Assembly: GCA_045533955.1 (NCBI GenBank)
Contig: JAZSIU010000018.1
Location: 1-40,684, forward strand
DNA from: HGM04593 sp045533955
Lineage (GTDB): Bacteria; Bacteroidota; Bacteroidia; Bacteroidales; Bacteroidaceae
Direction: 5' to 3'
DNA length: 40,684 nt
Shown: piece by piece, positions 1 to 7,708 of the stretch
Layout: every line of letters starts with the position of its first letter
How positions within the stretch are numbered: position 1 is the first letter of the stretch
Translations under genes and position numbers: made by a program
The notes under the pieces: model-generated
What the model was told of the DNA's origin: nothing
Database searches by the model: none
What the model saw: only the letters and a program-made list of their open reading frames with translations

Positions 1-1
1 A

Positions 2-328
2 AAGACAGACAGGCGCATTATTGAGGTTAATCATAAGAATAACACATACAGGGCAAAGGCAAGGGAACTGCTGACAACGGAAAAGGGGCTGGAACACAGA
101 AGCAGAAGACCGATAGAACCCGAAGCTGTGTTCGGAAACATAAAGTTCAATCACGGGTTCAAGCGTTTCAGACTGAAATCGGCAGAAAAGGTCTCTGTCG
201 AATGGAGACTTGTGGCTATAGCCCACAATCTAAGGAAGTATATTGCCCGAAAAACGGAAAATAGCAACAGTCAAAGACTTTTTGTTTTCCCTATTGGAGC
301 ATATTTAGAATGTTGTCGGGCTGCATAA
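2..328 (+). CDS. IS1182-family transposase, C-terminal fragment (5' truncated by window edge)
   Basis: The reading frame is open from base 2 to the TAA at 326-328 and gives 108 residues with no start in the window. The protein contains RRPIEPEAVFGNIKFNHGF followed by VEWRLVAIAHNLRKY, which is the C-terminal signature of IS1182/IS1106-type DDE transposases; the Glu in the PEAVFG segment is probably the last acidic catalytic residue. It would cut and join DNA during transposition of its element. The rest of the gene lies outside the window, so I cannot say whether it is intact. Contigs often break inside multicopy insertion sequences, which fits its position at the edge. An ATG at 128 is internal and not a likely true start. 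Confidence 0.85.
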   Translation, partial: KTDRRIIEVNHKNNTYRAKARELLTTEKGLEHRSRRPIEPEAVFGNIKFNHGFKRFRLKSAEKVSVEWRLVAIAHNLRKYIARKTENSNSQRLFVFPIGAYLECCRAA

Positions 329-395
329 AGGATTTATGCCTACAAAAATGATATTTCTTCGAATCTGAAGGTAAAAACTGAAAAATCACTCCAAA

Positions 396-439
396 AAAAA
401 GAGACTGAGCCAAAATTACTTTTGACCCAGCCTCTTTTT
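396..439 (-). terminator. 20-bp hairpin with flanking T/A runs; terminator, possibly also the IS right end
   Basis: Arms 396-415 and 420-439 enclose the loop TTAC. Arm identity is 17 of 20. Read as minus-strand RNA all three differences become G-U pairs, so the minus transcript can pair over the whole 20 bases, and A/T runs at both ends provide a U tract. It sits just after the stop of the minus-strand gene at 446-832, so it fits a rho-independent terminator for that operon. It may also terminate the transposase transcript, or contain the terminal inverted repeat of the insertion sequence. Confidence 0.7.
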
Positions 440-445
440 ATATCC

Positions 446-832
446 CTACTCCTCGGCCGCCGAGAATTGCTGAAATTCATTTACCTCCTCGGCCCCCGTA
501 TCGGAAAAGTCGTACAGATGCACTCCGGCGCAAAGACAGCCATCGTCAATAAAATTCACCCACACCTGCCAACGTAATATGCTCCCGACCCTATCGGAAA
601 TGCCGCCGTCGCTGTCAAGATAGCCGTCGGCAACAAGCAGTGCGTTAAATTCCTCGGCAAAGCCCTCAATGCGAAAATCGCCATACTCGATAAAGGAATT
701 TTCCTCGCACGAAAGGTACAACGAGACGACAGCACTCTCGGCACCGGCTCTATCTGCATAGCGCGAAGCAGCCGCAAGAAAATCACAGCTGCACGTATGG
801 GTGTAAAATTTCTCAAAGTTATCCTTCTGCAT
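446..832 (-). CDS. hypothetical acidic protein, 128 aa
   Basis: I do not recognise this protein. It is rich in Asp/Glu and aromatic residues, has no signal peptide and no obvious membrane segment, and contains several cysteines near the N-terminus (CSC at residues 14-16). A central VWVNFIDDGCLCAGVHLYDF segment suggests beta strands of a small soluble domain. It starts 21 bases after the stop of the upstream glycosyltransferase gene, so the two are probably cotranscribed, and it ends just before the hairpin at 396-439. The spacer before its ATG holds a run of seven C (minus strand) and no Shine-Dalgarno sequence. A longer overlapping frame at 556-954 is a shadow. Confidence 0.6.
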   Translation of the reverse strand: MQKDNFEKFYTHTCSCDFLAAASRYADRAGAESAVVSLYLSCEENSFIEYGDFRIEGFAEEFNALLVADGYLDSDGGISDRVGSILRWQVWVNFIDDGCLCAGVHLYDFSDTGAEEVNEFQQFSAAEE

Positions 833-853
833 AATAATCGGGGGGGCAATCGG

Positions 854-2059
854 TTATTTGTTCTTTCGGCACAAAATATCCAACATTTTCTGTGCCAATT
901 TTTTACGGTCGAAGTCAACGGCCAACCGCTGTCCACCTTTGCGGCAGTCGTCATATATTTGCTGCGAGCCGAAAAGTTTGTCGAGTTTCTCTAAAAAGTC
1001 TGCCTTATTTTCGGGCTCGTAGAAAAGTCCTGCACCATATTGCTCGACAATGGAACGCGCCTCGCCATCCACTCCCAAAAGAATGGGTACCCCCATTGCT
1101 GCCGTCTCAAATATTTTAGAGGGTATAACAGTTGTAAACAGAGGGTCGCGACGCAAGTTTATGAGTGCAGCATCCTGAAGCGCCACATACTCGGCCACTT
1201 TGTCCTTTGGCACCGAGTCGAGCAGCACTACATTCTTAATATTCTCACTTTTAATCTTTTGCCTTATTTTCTCTTTCTCGGCACCCTCGCCCACGATGAG
1301 CAGCGAGTAATCGGGCCTATCCTTTATGCAATCGAGCAAAAAATCGAGTTTATGCGCCATTCCCAAAGTGCCGATATATCCCAACACACGCTTGCCTTCG
1401 AGCCCCAGCGACCGCAGTAGCTCCTGCGACTTTTCACGCGGTACAAAGCGTTCGAGATTGGCTCCATTTTTAACCACAAAAATCTTATCGGGCGATATTC
1501 CCTTTTTTGTAATCTCGCGCTTGAACGAGTCGGTAACAACCACTATTTTAGAGGCTGAGCGATAGCACCATATTTCCTCTTTCGAGAAATATCGGAGCAC
1601 AATTCCATCGTTCATTGCGCCGACGGTCTTTATGGAATCGGGCCAAAGGTCGCGCACCTCCATCACCCACGGACGACGCTTGAAAAAACTCAGTGTACGT
1701 CCCGATAGAGCCGTAAAAAACTGTGGCGACGTTGCCACAATAATATCACAATCACAAAAAAGGCCGTTCACGAAAGATGTTACCGAGAAACTGATATAAT
1801 CAACGATTCTCTTCAAAAAACCACTGTTCGAGGTTATATACGTCCACACACGAACCACCTTTATACCATCAATCCACTCGATTTTTCGCCACGAATTTTT
1901 ATAACCGTCATAAACCCTTCCTATGGGGTAATTGGGAAAACAGGTTACAACCGTTACCTCGTGGCCGGCAGCTACCCACTCGCGACAATGTTCGTATGTT
2001 CTTGTTGCGGGTGCGTTCACCTCGGGTGGGAAATTATCTGTCAAGAACAGTATCTTCAT
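854..2059 (-). CDS. GT4-family glycosyltransferase (WbuB-like)
   Basis: The 401-residue protein has the GT-B architecture of family 4 glycosyltransferases. The N-terminal half begins MKILFLTDNFPPEVNAPATR, the usual acceptor-side opening of WbuB-like enzymes, and the C-terminal half carries VVKNGANLERF, VLGYIGTLGMAHKLD and the nucleotide-sugar segment PSKIFETAAMGVPILLG (residues 313-329; E318 in the position of the conserved glutamate). It would transfer a sugar from an NDP donor to a lipid-linked or surface polysaccharide acceptor at the inner face of the membrane; donor and acceptor cannot be read from sequence. It appears to have its own promoter at 2230-2260 with a roughly 160-base leader, and is followed by a small unknown gene. 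Other capsule or LPS genes are not in the window. Confidence 0.88.
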   Translation of the reverse strand: MKILFLTDNFPPEVNAPATRTYEHCREWVAAGHEVTVVTCFPNYPIGRVYDGYKNSWRKIEWIDGIKVVRVWTYITSNSGFLKRIVDYISFSVTSFVNGLFCDCDIIVATSPQFFTALSGRTLSFFKRRPWVMEVRDLWPDSIKTVGAMNDGIVLRYFSKEEIWCYRSASKIVVVTDSFKREITKKGISPDKIFVVKNGANLERFVPREKSQELLRSLGLEGKRVLGYIGTLGMAHKLDFLLDCIKDRPDYSLLIVGEGAEKEKIRQKIKSENIKNVVLLDSVPKDKVAEYVALQDAALINLRRDPLFTTVIPSKIFETAAMGVPILLGVDGEARSIVEQYGAGLFYEPENKADFLEKLDKLFGSQQIYDDCRKGGQRLAVDFDRKKLAQKMLDILCRKNK

Positions 2060-2229
2060 CGGCTTATTTTTATTTTGCGGTGCTACTATTACTCCTTTTT
2101 ATTCCTTAACGTGTTTTTTTGTTTTTTATTGCAAAAAAATATAAAAAAACACAAAGCACAATCTCTGTGTTAAGTTTGCCGCAAAGCCTCTGTCAGGCAC
2201 ATTGCAATGGCTTTTAAACAACAAACGCG

Positions 2230-2260
2230 CGAAGATACAAAAAAAGTACCAAAAGACAAT
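2230..2260 (-). promoter_or_regulatory. Bacteroidota-type promoter for the GT4 gene
   Basis: Minus strand reads ATTG (2260-2257), a 19-base spacer, then TATCTTCG (2237-2230), close to the TTTG-N19-TAnnTTTG consensus. It overlaps the trailing part of the terminator of the nhaC gene, so the GT4 gene appears to be a separate transcription unit. The leader would be about 160 bases. Confidence 0.5.
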
Positions 2261-2275
2261 AGTTTGGTACTTTTG
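2242..2275 (-). terminator. rho-independent terminator after nhaC
   Basis: Minus strand AAAAGTACCAAA and TTTGGTACTTTT pair around a short AT-rich loop and run into a T tract. It lies about 50 bases past the stop of the antiporter gene and separates it from the glycosyltransferase gene. Confidence 0.7.
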
Positions 2276-2324
2276 AAAATATTTTTTACCATTCAAAAAA
2301 CTTTTCCGCGGCAATTGCGACAGC

Positions 2325-3806
2325 CTACGGCGCCGTTTTTTCGGGAATCTCGGACGATTTTACCGCCTTATATAGAATTTTATATCCCATTGCAGCCACA
2401 ACAACCGACATTATGGGGCTCAGTATATTAAAGAAACAATAAGGGAAATAAGCAAGCGTCGATATTCCGAGCACAGCACTCTGCGCAATTCCGCAACTAT
2501 TCCACGGAACAAGCACCGATAGCACCGTGGCCGAATCCTCCGTTGCTCTGCTGAGTACGCGCCGGTCTATTCCCAACTTGTCGAACCCCTCTTTGTTAAG
2601 GTCGCAAGTAAGGATGATTGACATATATTGGTCGGCCGTGCACAGATTGAAGAAAAATCCCGAAAATACCGTCGTCGAGACTGCGCCCACCACTCCGCGC
2701 ACCCCCTTGAGGATGGCACGAGTAATAGTGCTAGCCATTCCACTGCCCATAAGCACCCCTCCGAAGCACATTGCCGAGAGGATGAGCCATATTGTATTCA
2801 ACATTCCCGCCATTCCTCGGGTCGAGACAAGAGCATCGAGTGTGGCATTGCCCGTCTGCATTGCCGTAGCGGTGCACGATGCCGTGAGCACCGCATTTAC
2901 CGCAGCCGAAAAACTCCCCTCGAGGCCGCCGCTCAGATGCTCGACAACTGCGGGTTGCGCCATAAGCATCGCCACTGCAGCCACCACCACCGACACAAAA
3001 AGCGTGATGAGCACAGGCACGCGCCTCACAATAAGCACAAAAGTAACAAGAGGCACCAAAAGCAGCCACCCGCTTATGTTAAACGCCTCGCACAAAGCCT
3101 CGGAGAGGTCATCGCCCGCAGCCTGCACCCCATCGTACATACACACACCCGCAACAGCATAAATTACAATAGCAATAAGCATCGAAGGCACAGTAGTATA
3201 TATTAGGTAACGTATGTGCGAGAAGAGCGTTACCCCCGCCGTCGAAGATGCAAGCACCGTCGTATCGGACAGAGGCGACATTTTATCGCCAAAATAGGCC
3301 CCCGAGATTACAGCGCCCGCCGTCCACCACGCAGGAAAGCCCAACGAATATCCAATGCCCATAAAGGCCACTCCTATCGTAGCACACGTTGTCCACGAGC
3401 TGCCCGTAACGAGGCTCACCACCGACGATATTATACACACCGACGGCAGAAACACCGCAGGATGCATCACCTGAAGGCCATAATAAATCATCGTGGGGAC
3501 AACGCCGCTCAGCATCCACGTACCCGAGATTGCACCAATGAGCAGAAGCACAAGAATAGAAATAGTAGAAGCCTCTACACTCTTTATTATGCGCTCCTCC
3601 ATCACACGCCAGCGCACGCGATAAATTCCCATTGCCAGCGAGGCAGCCACGGCCGCAGCAATAAGCATCGCCATCTGACTGCCACCCGAGAGAATATCAC
3701 CATCTGTGCACAACGCCACAATAATCAATATGGCCGATAACACAGCAATGGGCACAAGCGACACAAAAAGTGAGGGTCTCTTATCTTTTATATCAGAATT
3801 AGTCAT
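2325..3806 (-). CDS. nhaC: NhaC-family Na+/H+ antiporter
   Basis: The 493-residue protein is almost entirely hydrophobic, with about eleven or twelve predicted membrane helices. Family landmarks are SGTWMLSGVVPTMIYYGL, VTGSSWTTCATIGVAF and GAYFGDKMSPLSDTT in the N-terminal half, and TEDSATVLSVLVPWNSCG in the C-terminal half. It would exchange Na+ (or another cation or organic anion pair) for protons across the inner membrane. I chose ATG at 3806 (MTNSDIKDKRP); a TTG at 3812 overlaps the stop of the upstream gene as TTGA and is less likely. It is the last gene of the operon that starts with the GT2-DUF4922 gene, and ends before the terminator at 2242-2275. Substrate specificity within the NhaC group cannot be read. 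Confidence 0.88.
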   Translation of the reverse strand: MTNSDIKDKRPSLFVSLVPIAVLSAILIIVALCTDGDILSGGSQMAMLIAAAVAASLAMGIYRVRWRVMEERIIKSVEASTISILVLLLIGAISGTWMLSGVVPTMIYYGLQVMHPAVFLPSVCIISSVVSLVTGSSWTTCATIGVAFMGIGYSLGFPAWWTAGAVISGAYFGDKMSPLSDTTVLASSTAGVTLFSHIRYLIYTTVPSMLIAIVIYAVAGVCMYDGVQAAGDDLSEALCEAFNISGWLLLVPLVTFVLIVRRVPVLITLFVSVVVAAVAMLMAQPAVVEHLSGGLEGSFSAAVNAVLTASCTATAMQTGNATLDALVSTRGMAGMLNTIWLILSAMCFGGVLMGSGMASTITRAILKGVRGVVGAVSTTVFSGFFFNLCTADQYMSIILTCDLNKEGFDKLGIDRRVLSRATEDSATVLSVLVPWNSCGIAQSAVLGISTLAYFPYCFFNILSPIMSVVVAAMGYKILYKAVKSSEIPEKTAP

Positions 3807-3808
3807 TT

Positions 3809-5116
3809 TCAATTATTTACAAGCTCATCAATATTCTGTAACACAGCACCGGGGTAATAATGTTCCAGAATCTCGGTAAAATTATACCCCCGTTCGCCCA
3901 TCATAGCCGCACCAATCTGACAGAGGCCCACGCCGTGCCCCCACCCTGCACCCTTAAGCACAAAAGTCAGAGAGCCGTCGGACGCAGTCTCTTTATCCAC
4001 CACGAAGGCCGAGCTGTACAGATGCGACGGCGATAGCCATCGGCGTATTTCGAGCTCTTTGCCTACGATAATAGTACGTTCAGTGCCCACAATGCGCAGA
4101 CGCACCAATCGCCCCGAGGCGGCACGCTCTACGGGTTGCAGGTCAATTATCTGCCCGAGAGTAAGGCCCGAGCGACGCTCTATAATTTGCGTGAGCTCAC
4201 TTTGTGTGTAACGCACACTCCAGCGGTAAAAATCGTTAGTCTCGCAGTCGTAACCCTTGAGCACCTGCGCAAGCACTGCCTTTTCGTCGGTGTTACAGAA
4301 GGCCGTATGCGAGTGCTCAATCCATTGGCGGGCATTATCCTCACGAGTAAGGTCGCAAAAATCGTCCCTATCCTCGCCATCGCGAAAGGCCCTAAGATAG
4401 TCATAATCGACACCCTCCCAACAGGCCGAGAAGCGCTCTGTTACCCCGCCGCAGCATTTGCTGAAGCGTGCGTCGCACACACTCCCCTCGTAAGCAAGCA
4501 CAATGTCAGAGGTTGCCTCGACAGCCTCGCGTACCTTTTCGTTGCAGCACGAGGGCACCCCCTGATAGCGCTGACAATGGTCGTCGGCGCACAGGTCGAA
4601 GAGAGTGTGATTCTCGCGTGCGTACCAGCGTATAATCTGTTCCTCGGTCTCGCATCCCAATGCCGACTGCGCCGAAGCCTCGCGACGCACAAGCTGAGCA
4701 TAGAGCCAGCTGCGCGATATTACAGTGTGAGCCTTTAGAAACTCTATTGAGGCAGTGGGCGACATTTCGGACGAAATTACGCTGTGCAGATATTTTTCGA
4801 CCGGAAGGGTGTTTATCGCCCTCGTCTCGCCCTCCTCGACAATGAAGCGAAGCTCGCCCTCAAAGGTCTGAGACTGCGTACGCTGCCAATGAAAATCGAC
4901 CCCGATAATAACGTCGTGCAGGGTAAAGAGCGCACTCTCCGACTGCGGTACAAACGTAAGAGTATCGCGTCGCACCCCCTCGAAGAGAATTGCGCCGTCG
5001 AGCATCGCCACCGAGTAGTCGCCGTCGGCAATGGCAATGCCATCCAAAGAGTAACCGCCCGCGAGCGAGAATCTGATTTTCGGGGCACGCAAAATACCTA
5101 TATTAACCCTTCTCAT
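3809..5116 (-). CDS. SpoIID/LytB-domain protein (peptidoglycan lytic transglycosylase-like)
   Basis: The 435-residue protein has the SpoIID domain: LPVEKYLHSVISSEMSPT (residues 104-121, with E117 in the place of the catalytic glutamate of SpoIID), KAHTVISRSW just after it, and the C-terminal signature GAGWGHGVGLCQIGA around residue 389. The family cleaves glycan strands of peptidoglycan that lack stem peptides. The centre is unusually rich in cysteine (for example CADDHC and SCCNE near residues 176-192). I see no signal peptide; the protein begins MRRVNIGILRAPKIRF, so how it would reach peptidoglycan is unclear. Its ATG overlaps the TGA of the GT2-DUF4922 gene by four bases (ATGA), indicating translational coupling. 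Confidence 0.88.
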   Translation of the reverse strand: MRRVNIGILRAPKIRFSLAGGYSLDGIAIADGDYSVAMLDGAILFEGVRRDTLTFVPQSESALFTLHDVIIGVDFHWQRTQSQTFEGELRFIVEEGETRAINTLPVEKYLHSVISSEMSPTASIEFLKAHTVISRSWLYAQLVRREASAQSALGCETEEQIIRWYARENHTLFDLCADDHCQRYQGVPSCCNEKVREAVEATSDIVLAYEGSVCDARFSKCCGGVTERFSACWEGVDYDYLRAFRDGEDRDDFCDLTREDNARQWIEHSHTAFCNTDEKAVLAQVLKGYDCETNDFYRWSVRYTQSELTQIIERRSGLTLGQIIDLQPVERAASGRLVRLRIVGTERTIIVGKELEIRRWLSPSHLYSSAFVVDKETASDGSLTFVLKGAGWGHGVGLCQIGAAMMGERGYNFTEILEHYYPGAVLQNIDELVNN

Positions 5117-7527
5117 ACTCGTGCGGACGCTTGCAGCCGCTCTTTCACCGCATCAAATTCGAGTGGCGAGAGTGCAACCTCTTTTAAAATATCGTGTGCC
5201 TCGCAGCTTGTGATACGCTCAAAGTCCTCGGCTCGTGGGGCAATCATAAGGCCACACATATCAAGCAGGCCGGGACTTATAAGGCGTTGTTCATCGCCCT
5301 CGGCCGTGTAGCAATGTGGACGGTGCTTTGCACGCGGAAATACCACAGTGAGCCACCCCTCACTGGGACGATAGACCGCTACCGCATTTACGCGAGGCTC
5401 GGCAGCCTCGGCCGCGCAAGGAAGCGCCTCGATGAGCATCCGCATAAGAGCCGTTGACGAGGATATTTCGGCCGTGTCAATGACAAATATCGGCACAAGA
5501 TAAGAGTCTGATGAATAAAGAATCGAGCGTCCATTCACCACAAGAGGCTCCATATTGCCGAAAGCCTCGGCGGTCCAATGGTCGGAAAAGAGAGGAATAT
5601 CCCCGACACGCACAGCCTGAAGATGAGCGTGGTCGGGCGCCGAGGCTCCACACTCGGCACCATTGTAAAAGAGCGCCGTCCCCGGCCACTCACGACTAAG
5701 CGTGAGCATATCCCAATAGAGCGCATTCAGACGCTGCGGCACGTGCCGCGTAAGCGGCAGCGTAAAATGCTGCGGCAGTATGGGGAAGGGATTCACAAGA
5801 AGCTCGACGTCGAAAAGAGCATCGGCCTTTATTTGAGCCGCGGGACGAGAATCGGCGCACAAGAAGCAGGGACGCCTCTCCACCGCCTCTTTATCGACAC
5901 AGGCTGCCGTCGAGACTATGCGGGCAGGATTATGCTGGAGCGTTATTCCACAATCGAGTTTTTTTATTTTCACGGTGTCGAGGGCAGCGAAGCGCTCGGC
6001 AGCCTCGGGCCACTGCGCCAGCTGACGGGCAAAAAAAGCGTCCTTTTCGTCGCTCGATACTCGCGGCCGAGAGGCAATGAGACGCTGCCGAGCCACGAGC
6101 TCGGCCGTGCGCAGAGAATCTTTGTAGGTATTATGTGCATTGACCTTTGCGTGCGAGAGTGCCGCATCCGAGTTCCCCTCCCAGCGGCGACACAGATAAA
6201 GGACGTCGTAAATGCGCCCTATGCGGTAGCTGCGCGATATTTGCAGCCCCACGGCATAATCCTCGCCGTAGCTCACATTAGGAAAGCCCACTGCGCGCAC
6301 CACGGGCGTAAAGAATGCTCTTGGGGCGCCGAGGCCGTTTATGCGCAGAGCGTTGTTGCGACCATTCTCCTCGCTCCACTCGCGGTGGTCGATTACCCCC
6401 GGCGGCAGCGTTTCGAGATTAAAATTGCATATTCTGTATGTACCCACAATCATAGCACACTGCTGGCGGTAAAATTCATCGACGATACGTTGCAACACAC
6501 TGTCGTCGCTGTAAAGGTCGTCGCTGTCGAGCTGTATGGCGAAGCGTCCGCACAGGGGGCTGTTCACCGCATAGTTCCAGCAACCACCGATGCCAAGGTC
6601 GGCGCGCTCGGGCACAAGGTGGCACACACGCTCGTCGCCGAAAGCCTCTATCACGCTGCCCGTTCCGTCGGTCGAGTGATTATCGACCACCAAGATATTG
6701 AATTTAAAATCGGTCTTTTGCGAGAGTATCGACCTTATCGCATCGCCGATTGTCGAGACACGGTTAAGCACGGGGATTACCACCGACGCCTCGACGGGAA
6801 AATCGCCCGCCGTAAGGTCAATTGCATCGTATTTATATGGTGGCAGACAGCCGCCGATGCGTCGCAGATGCTCGGTGCAGACAGCCTCCATCTCAATCTG
6901 CACGCTGCGCTGCGCAGGGTTCACATAATCGAACTGTTTCTCGCCGCTTTTGCGTGTGTCGGCCTCGTTCTCGACATACAGATTCTGTGTCAGATGCTGC
7001 AAGCGTCCCACGCGGCTCAGCGCCAAACGCATTTGGTAAAATCCCGCATACCGGCAATCCTCGAGCCCCTGCGAGGCATACTCTTTGAGCGCCTCGGTGC
7101 GCACGGCAACCAACGCTCCAAAATCAAAATCATTCCTCAGACTACCCGCCTGATAATCTATCGTTGGGGCCTCGCACAACACACCGTCCACAATTTTGCT
7201 GTAATCGCAGTAGAGCATCGAAGCGTCGGGCTCCATCGAACGGCACATAAGAGTGAGCGCCTCGAGGGAGGGAGCATCGGCAAGCTCCTTCAATTGAAAG
7301 ACAACATAAGGCGCCTCGGCACGACGGGCCGCATCTACAAAAAGAGCACTACCCGAGAGCGAGCCGGCCTCGATGGCCGATACTTTTGCAGGCAGATTCT
7401 CGGGGGCCGCGCCCGGTGCACACCACAGATATATTCTCGTAACCTTATCACAAGCGGCAAGAGCCTCAACAGCCTCAATCGCGTCCGAGGGACAAGGCAT
7501 AAACATTTCAAATTTCACACTATCCAT
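5113..7527 (-). CDS. GT2 glycosyltransferase fused to DUF4922 (HIT/nucleotide-phosphorylase-like) domain
   Basis: The 804-residue protein has three parts. Residues 1-235 look like a degenerate GT-A fold. Residues 246-450 are a clear family 2 glycosyltransferase: ASVVIPVLNRVSTIGDAI, VVDNHSTDGT and the acidic motif DSDD at 334-337. Residues 520-800 match DUF4922, with PCFLCADSRP, NPFPILPQHFTLPLTRH and HAHLQ (H633, H635, Q637), the HxHxQ motif of HIT/GalT and sugar-nucleotide phosphorylase enzymes. The start at 7527 (MDSVKFEMF) is chosen because the upstream extension to 7761 is lysine/phenylalanine-rich, crosses the divergent intergenic region and lacks domain features. One chain could both make or break an NDP-sugar bond and transfer sugar, but the substrates are unknown. 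It heads a coupled operon with the SpoIID-like and NhaC genes. Confidence 0.87.
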   Translation of the reverse strand: MDSVKFEMFMPCPSDAIEAVEALAACDKVTRIYLWCAPGAAPENLPAKVSAIEAGSLSGSALFVDAARRAEAPYVVFQLKELADAPSLEALTLMCRSMEPDASMLYCDYSKIVDGVLCEAPTIDYQAGSLRNDFDFGALVAVRTEALKEYASQGLEDCRYAGFYQMRLALSRVGRLQHLTQNLYVENEADTRKSGEKQFDYVNPAQRSVQIEMEAVCTEHLRRIGGCLPPYKYDAIDLTAGDFPVEASVVIPVLNRVSTIGDAIRSILSQKTDFKFNILVVDNHSTDGTGSVIEAFGDERVCHLVPERADLGIGGCWNYAVNSPLCGRFAIQLDSDDLYSDDSVLQRIVDEFYRQQCAMIVGTYRICNFNLETLPPGVIDHREWSEENGRNNALRINGLGAPRAFFTPVVRAVGFPNVSYGEDYAVGLQISRSYRIGRIYDVLYLCRRWEGNSDAALSHAKVNAHNTYKDSLRTAELVARQRLIASRPRVSSDEKDAFFARQLAQWPEAAERFAALDTVKIKKLDCGITLQHNPARIVSTAACVDKEAVERRPCFLCADSRPAAQIKADALFDVELLVNPFPILPQHFTLPLTRHVPQRLNALYWDMLTLSREWPGTALFYNGAECGASAPDHAHLQAVRVGDIPLFSDHWTAEAFGNMEPLVVNGRSILYSSDSYLVPIFVIDTAEISSSTALMRMLIEALPCAAEAAEPRVNAVAVYRPSEGWLTVVFPRAKHRPHCYTAEGDEQRLISPGLLDMCGLMIAPRAEDFERITSCEAHDILKEVALSPLEFDAVKERLQASARV

Positions 7528-7708
7528 TATAATAATATTTTTTGCGAAAATAGTAAAAAAAGAGCTACTGCGCCCATAAAAAGAGCGTAGTTTTACACCG
7601 AAAGGCCGAAAAAAGAGCATTTTGTCAAAAATAAGCCGTCGCGAAGAAAAAAATCGGGCTTTTTTGTTTATCTTAGTGCAAAATTTCAGAGAAAACAATC
7701 TTACAAAT
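7528..7708. promoter_or_regulatory. divergent promoter region
   Basis: This 181-base AT-rich gap separates two divergent genes. On the plus strand TATCTTAG at 7669-7676 fits the -7 box and would give a leader of about 25 bases before the ATG at 7709; a clear -33 box is not visible. On the minus strand TATTTTCG, just upstream of the ATG at 7527, is a weaker -7 candidate. No operator repeat is evident. Confidence 0.45.

Noticed and set aside
2126..2314. 62-codon minus-strand frame between nhaC and the GT4 gene
   Set aside because: It contains the nhaC terminator and the GT4 promoter and is AT-rich.
2527..3162. 211-codon plus-strand frame
   Set aside because: It lies opposite the NhaC gene and has a low-complexity Ser/Thr/Ala composition; a shadow.
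5578..7590. 670-codon open frame on the plus strand
   Set aside because: It is antisense to the GT2-DUF4922 gene, whose domains are clear. Its protein has no recognisable motif and reflects codon bias on the other strand.
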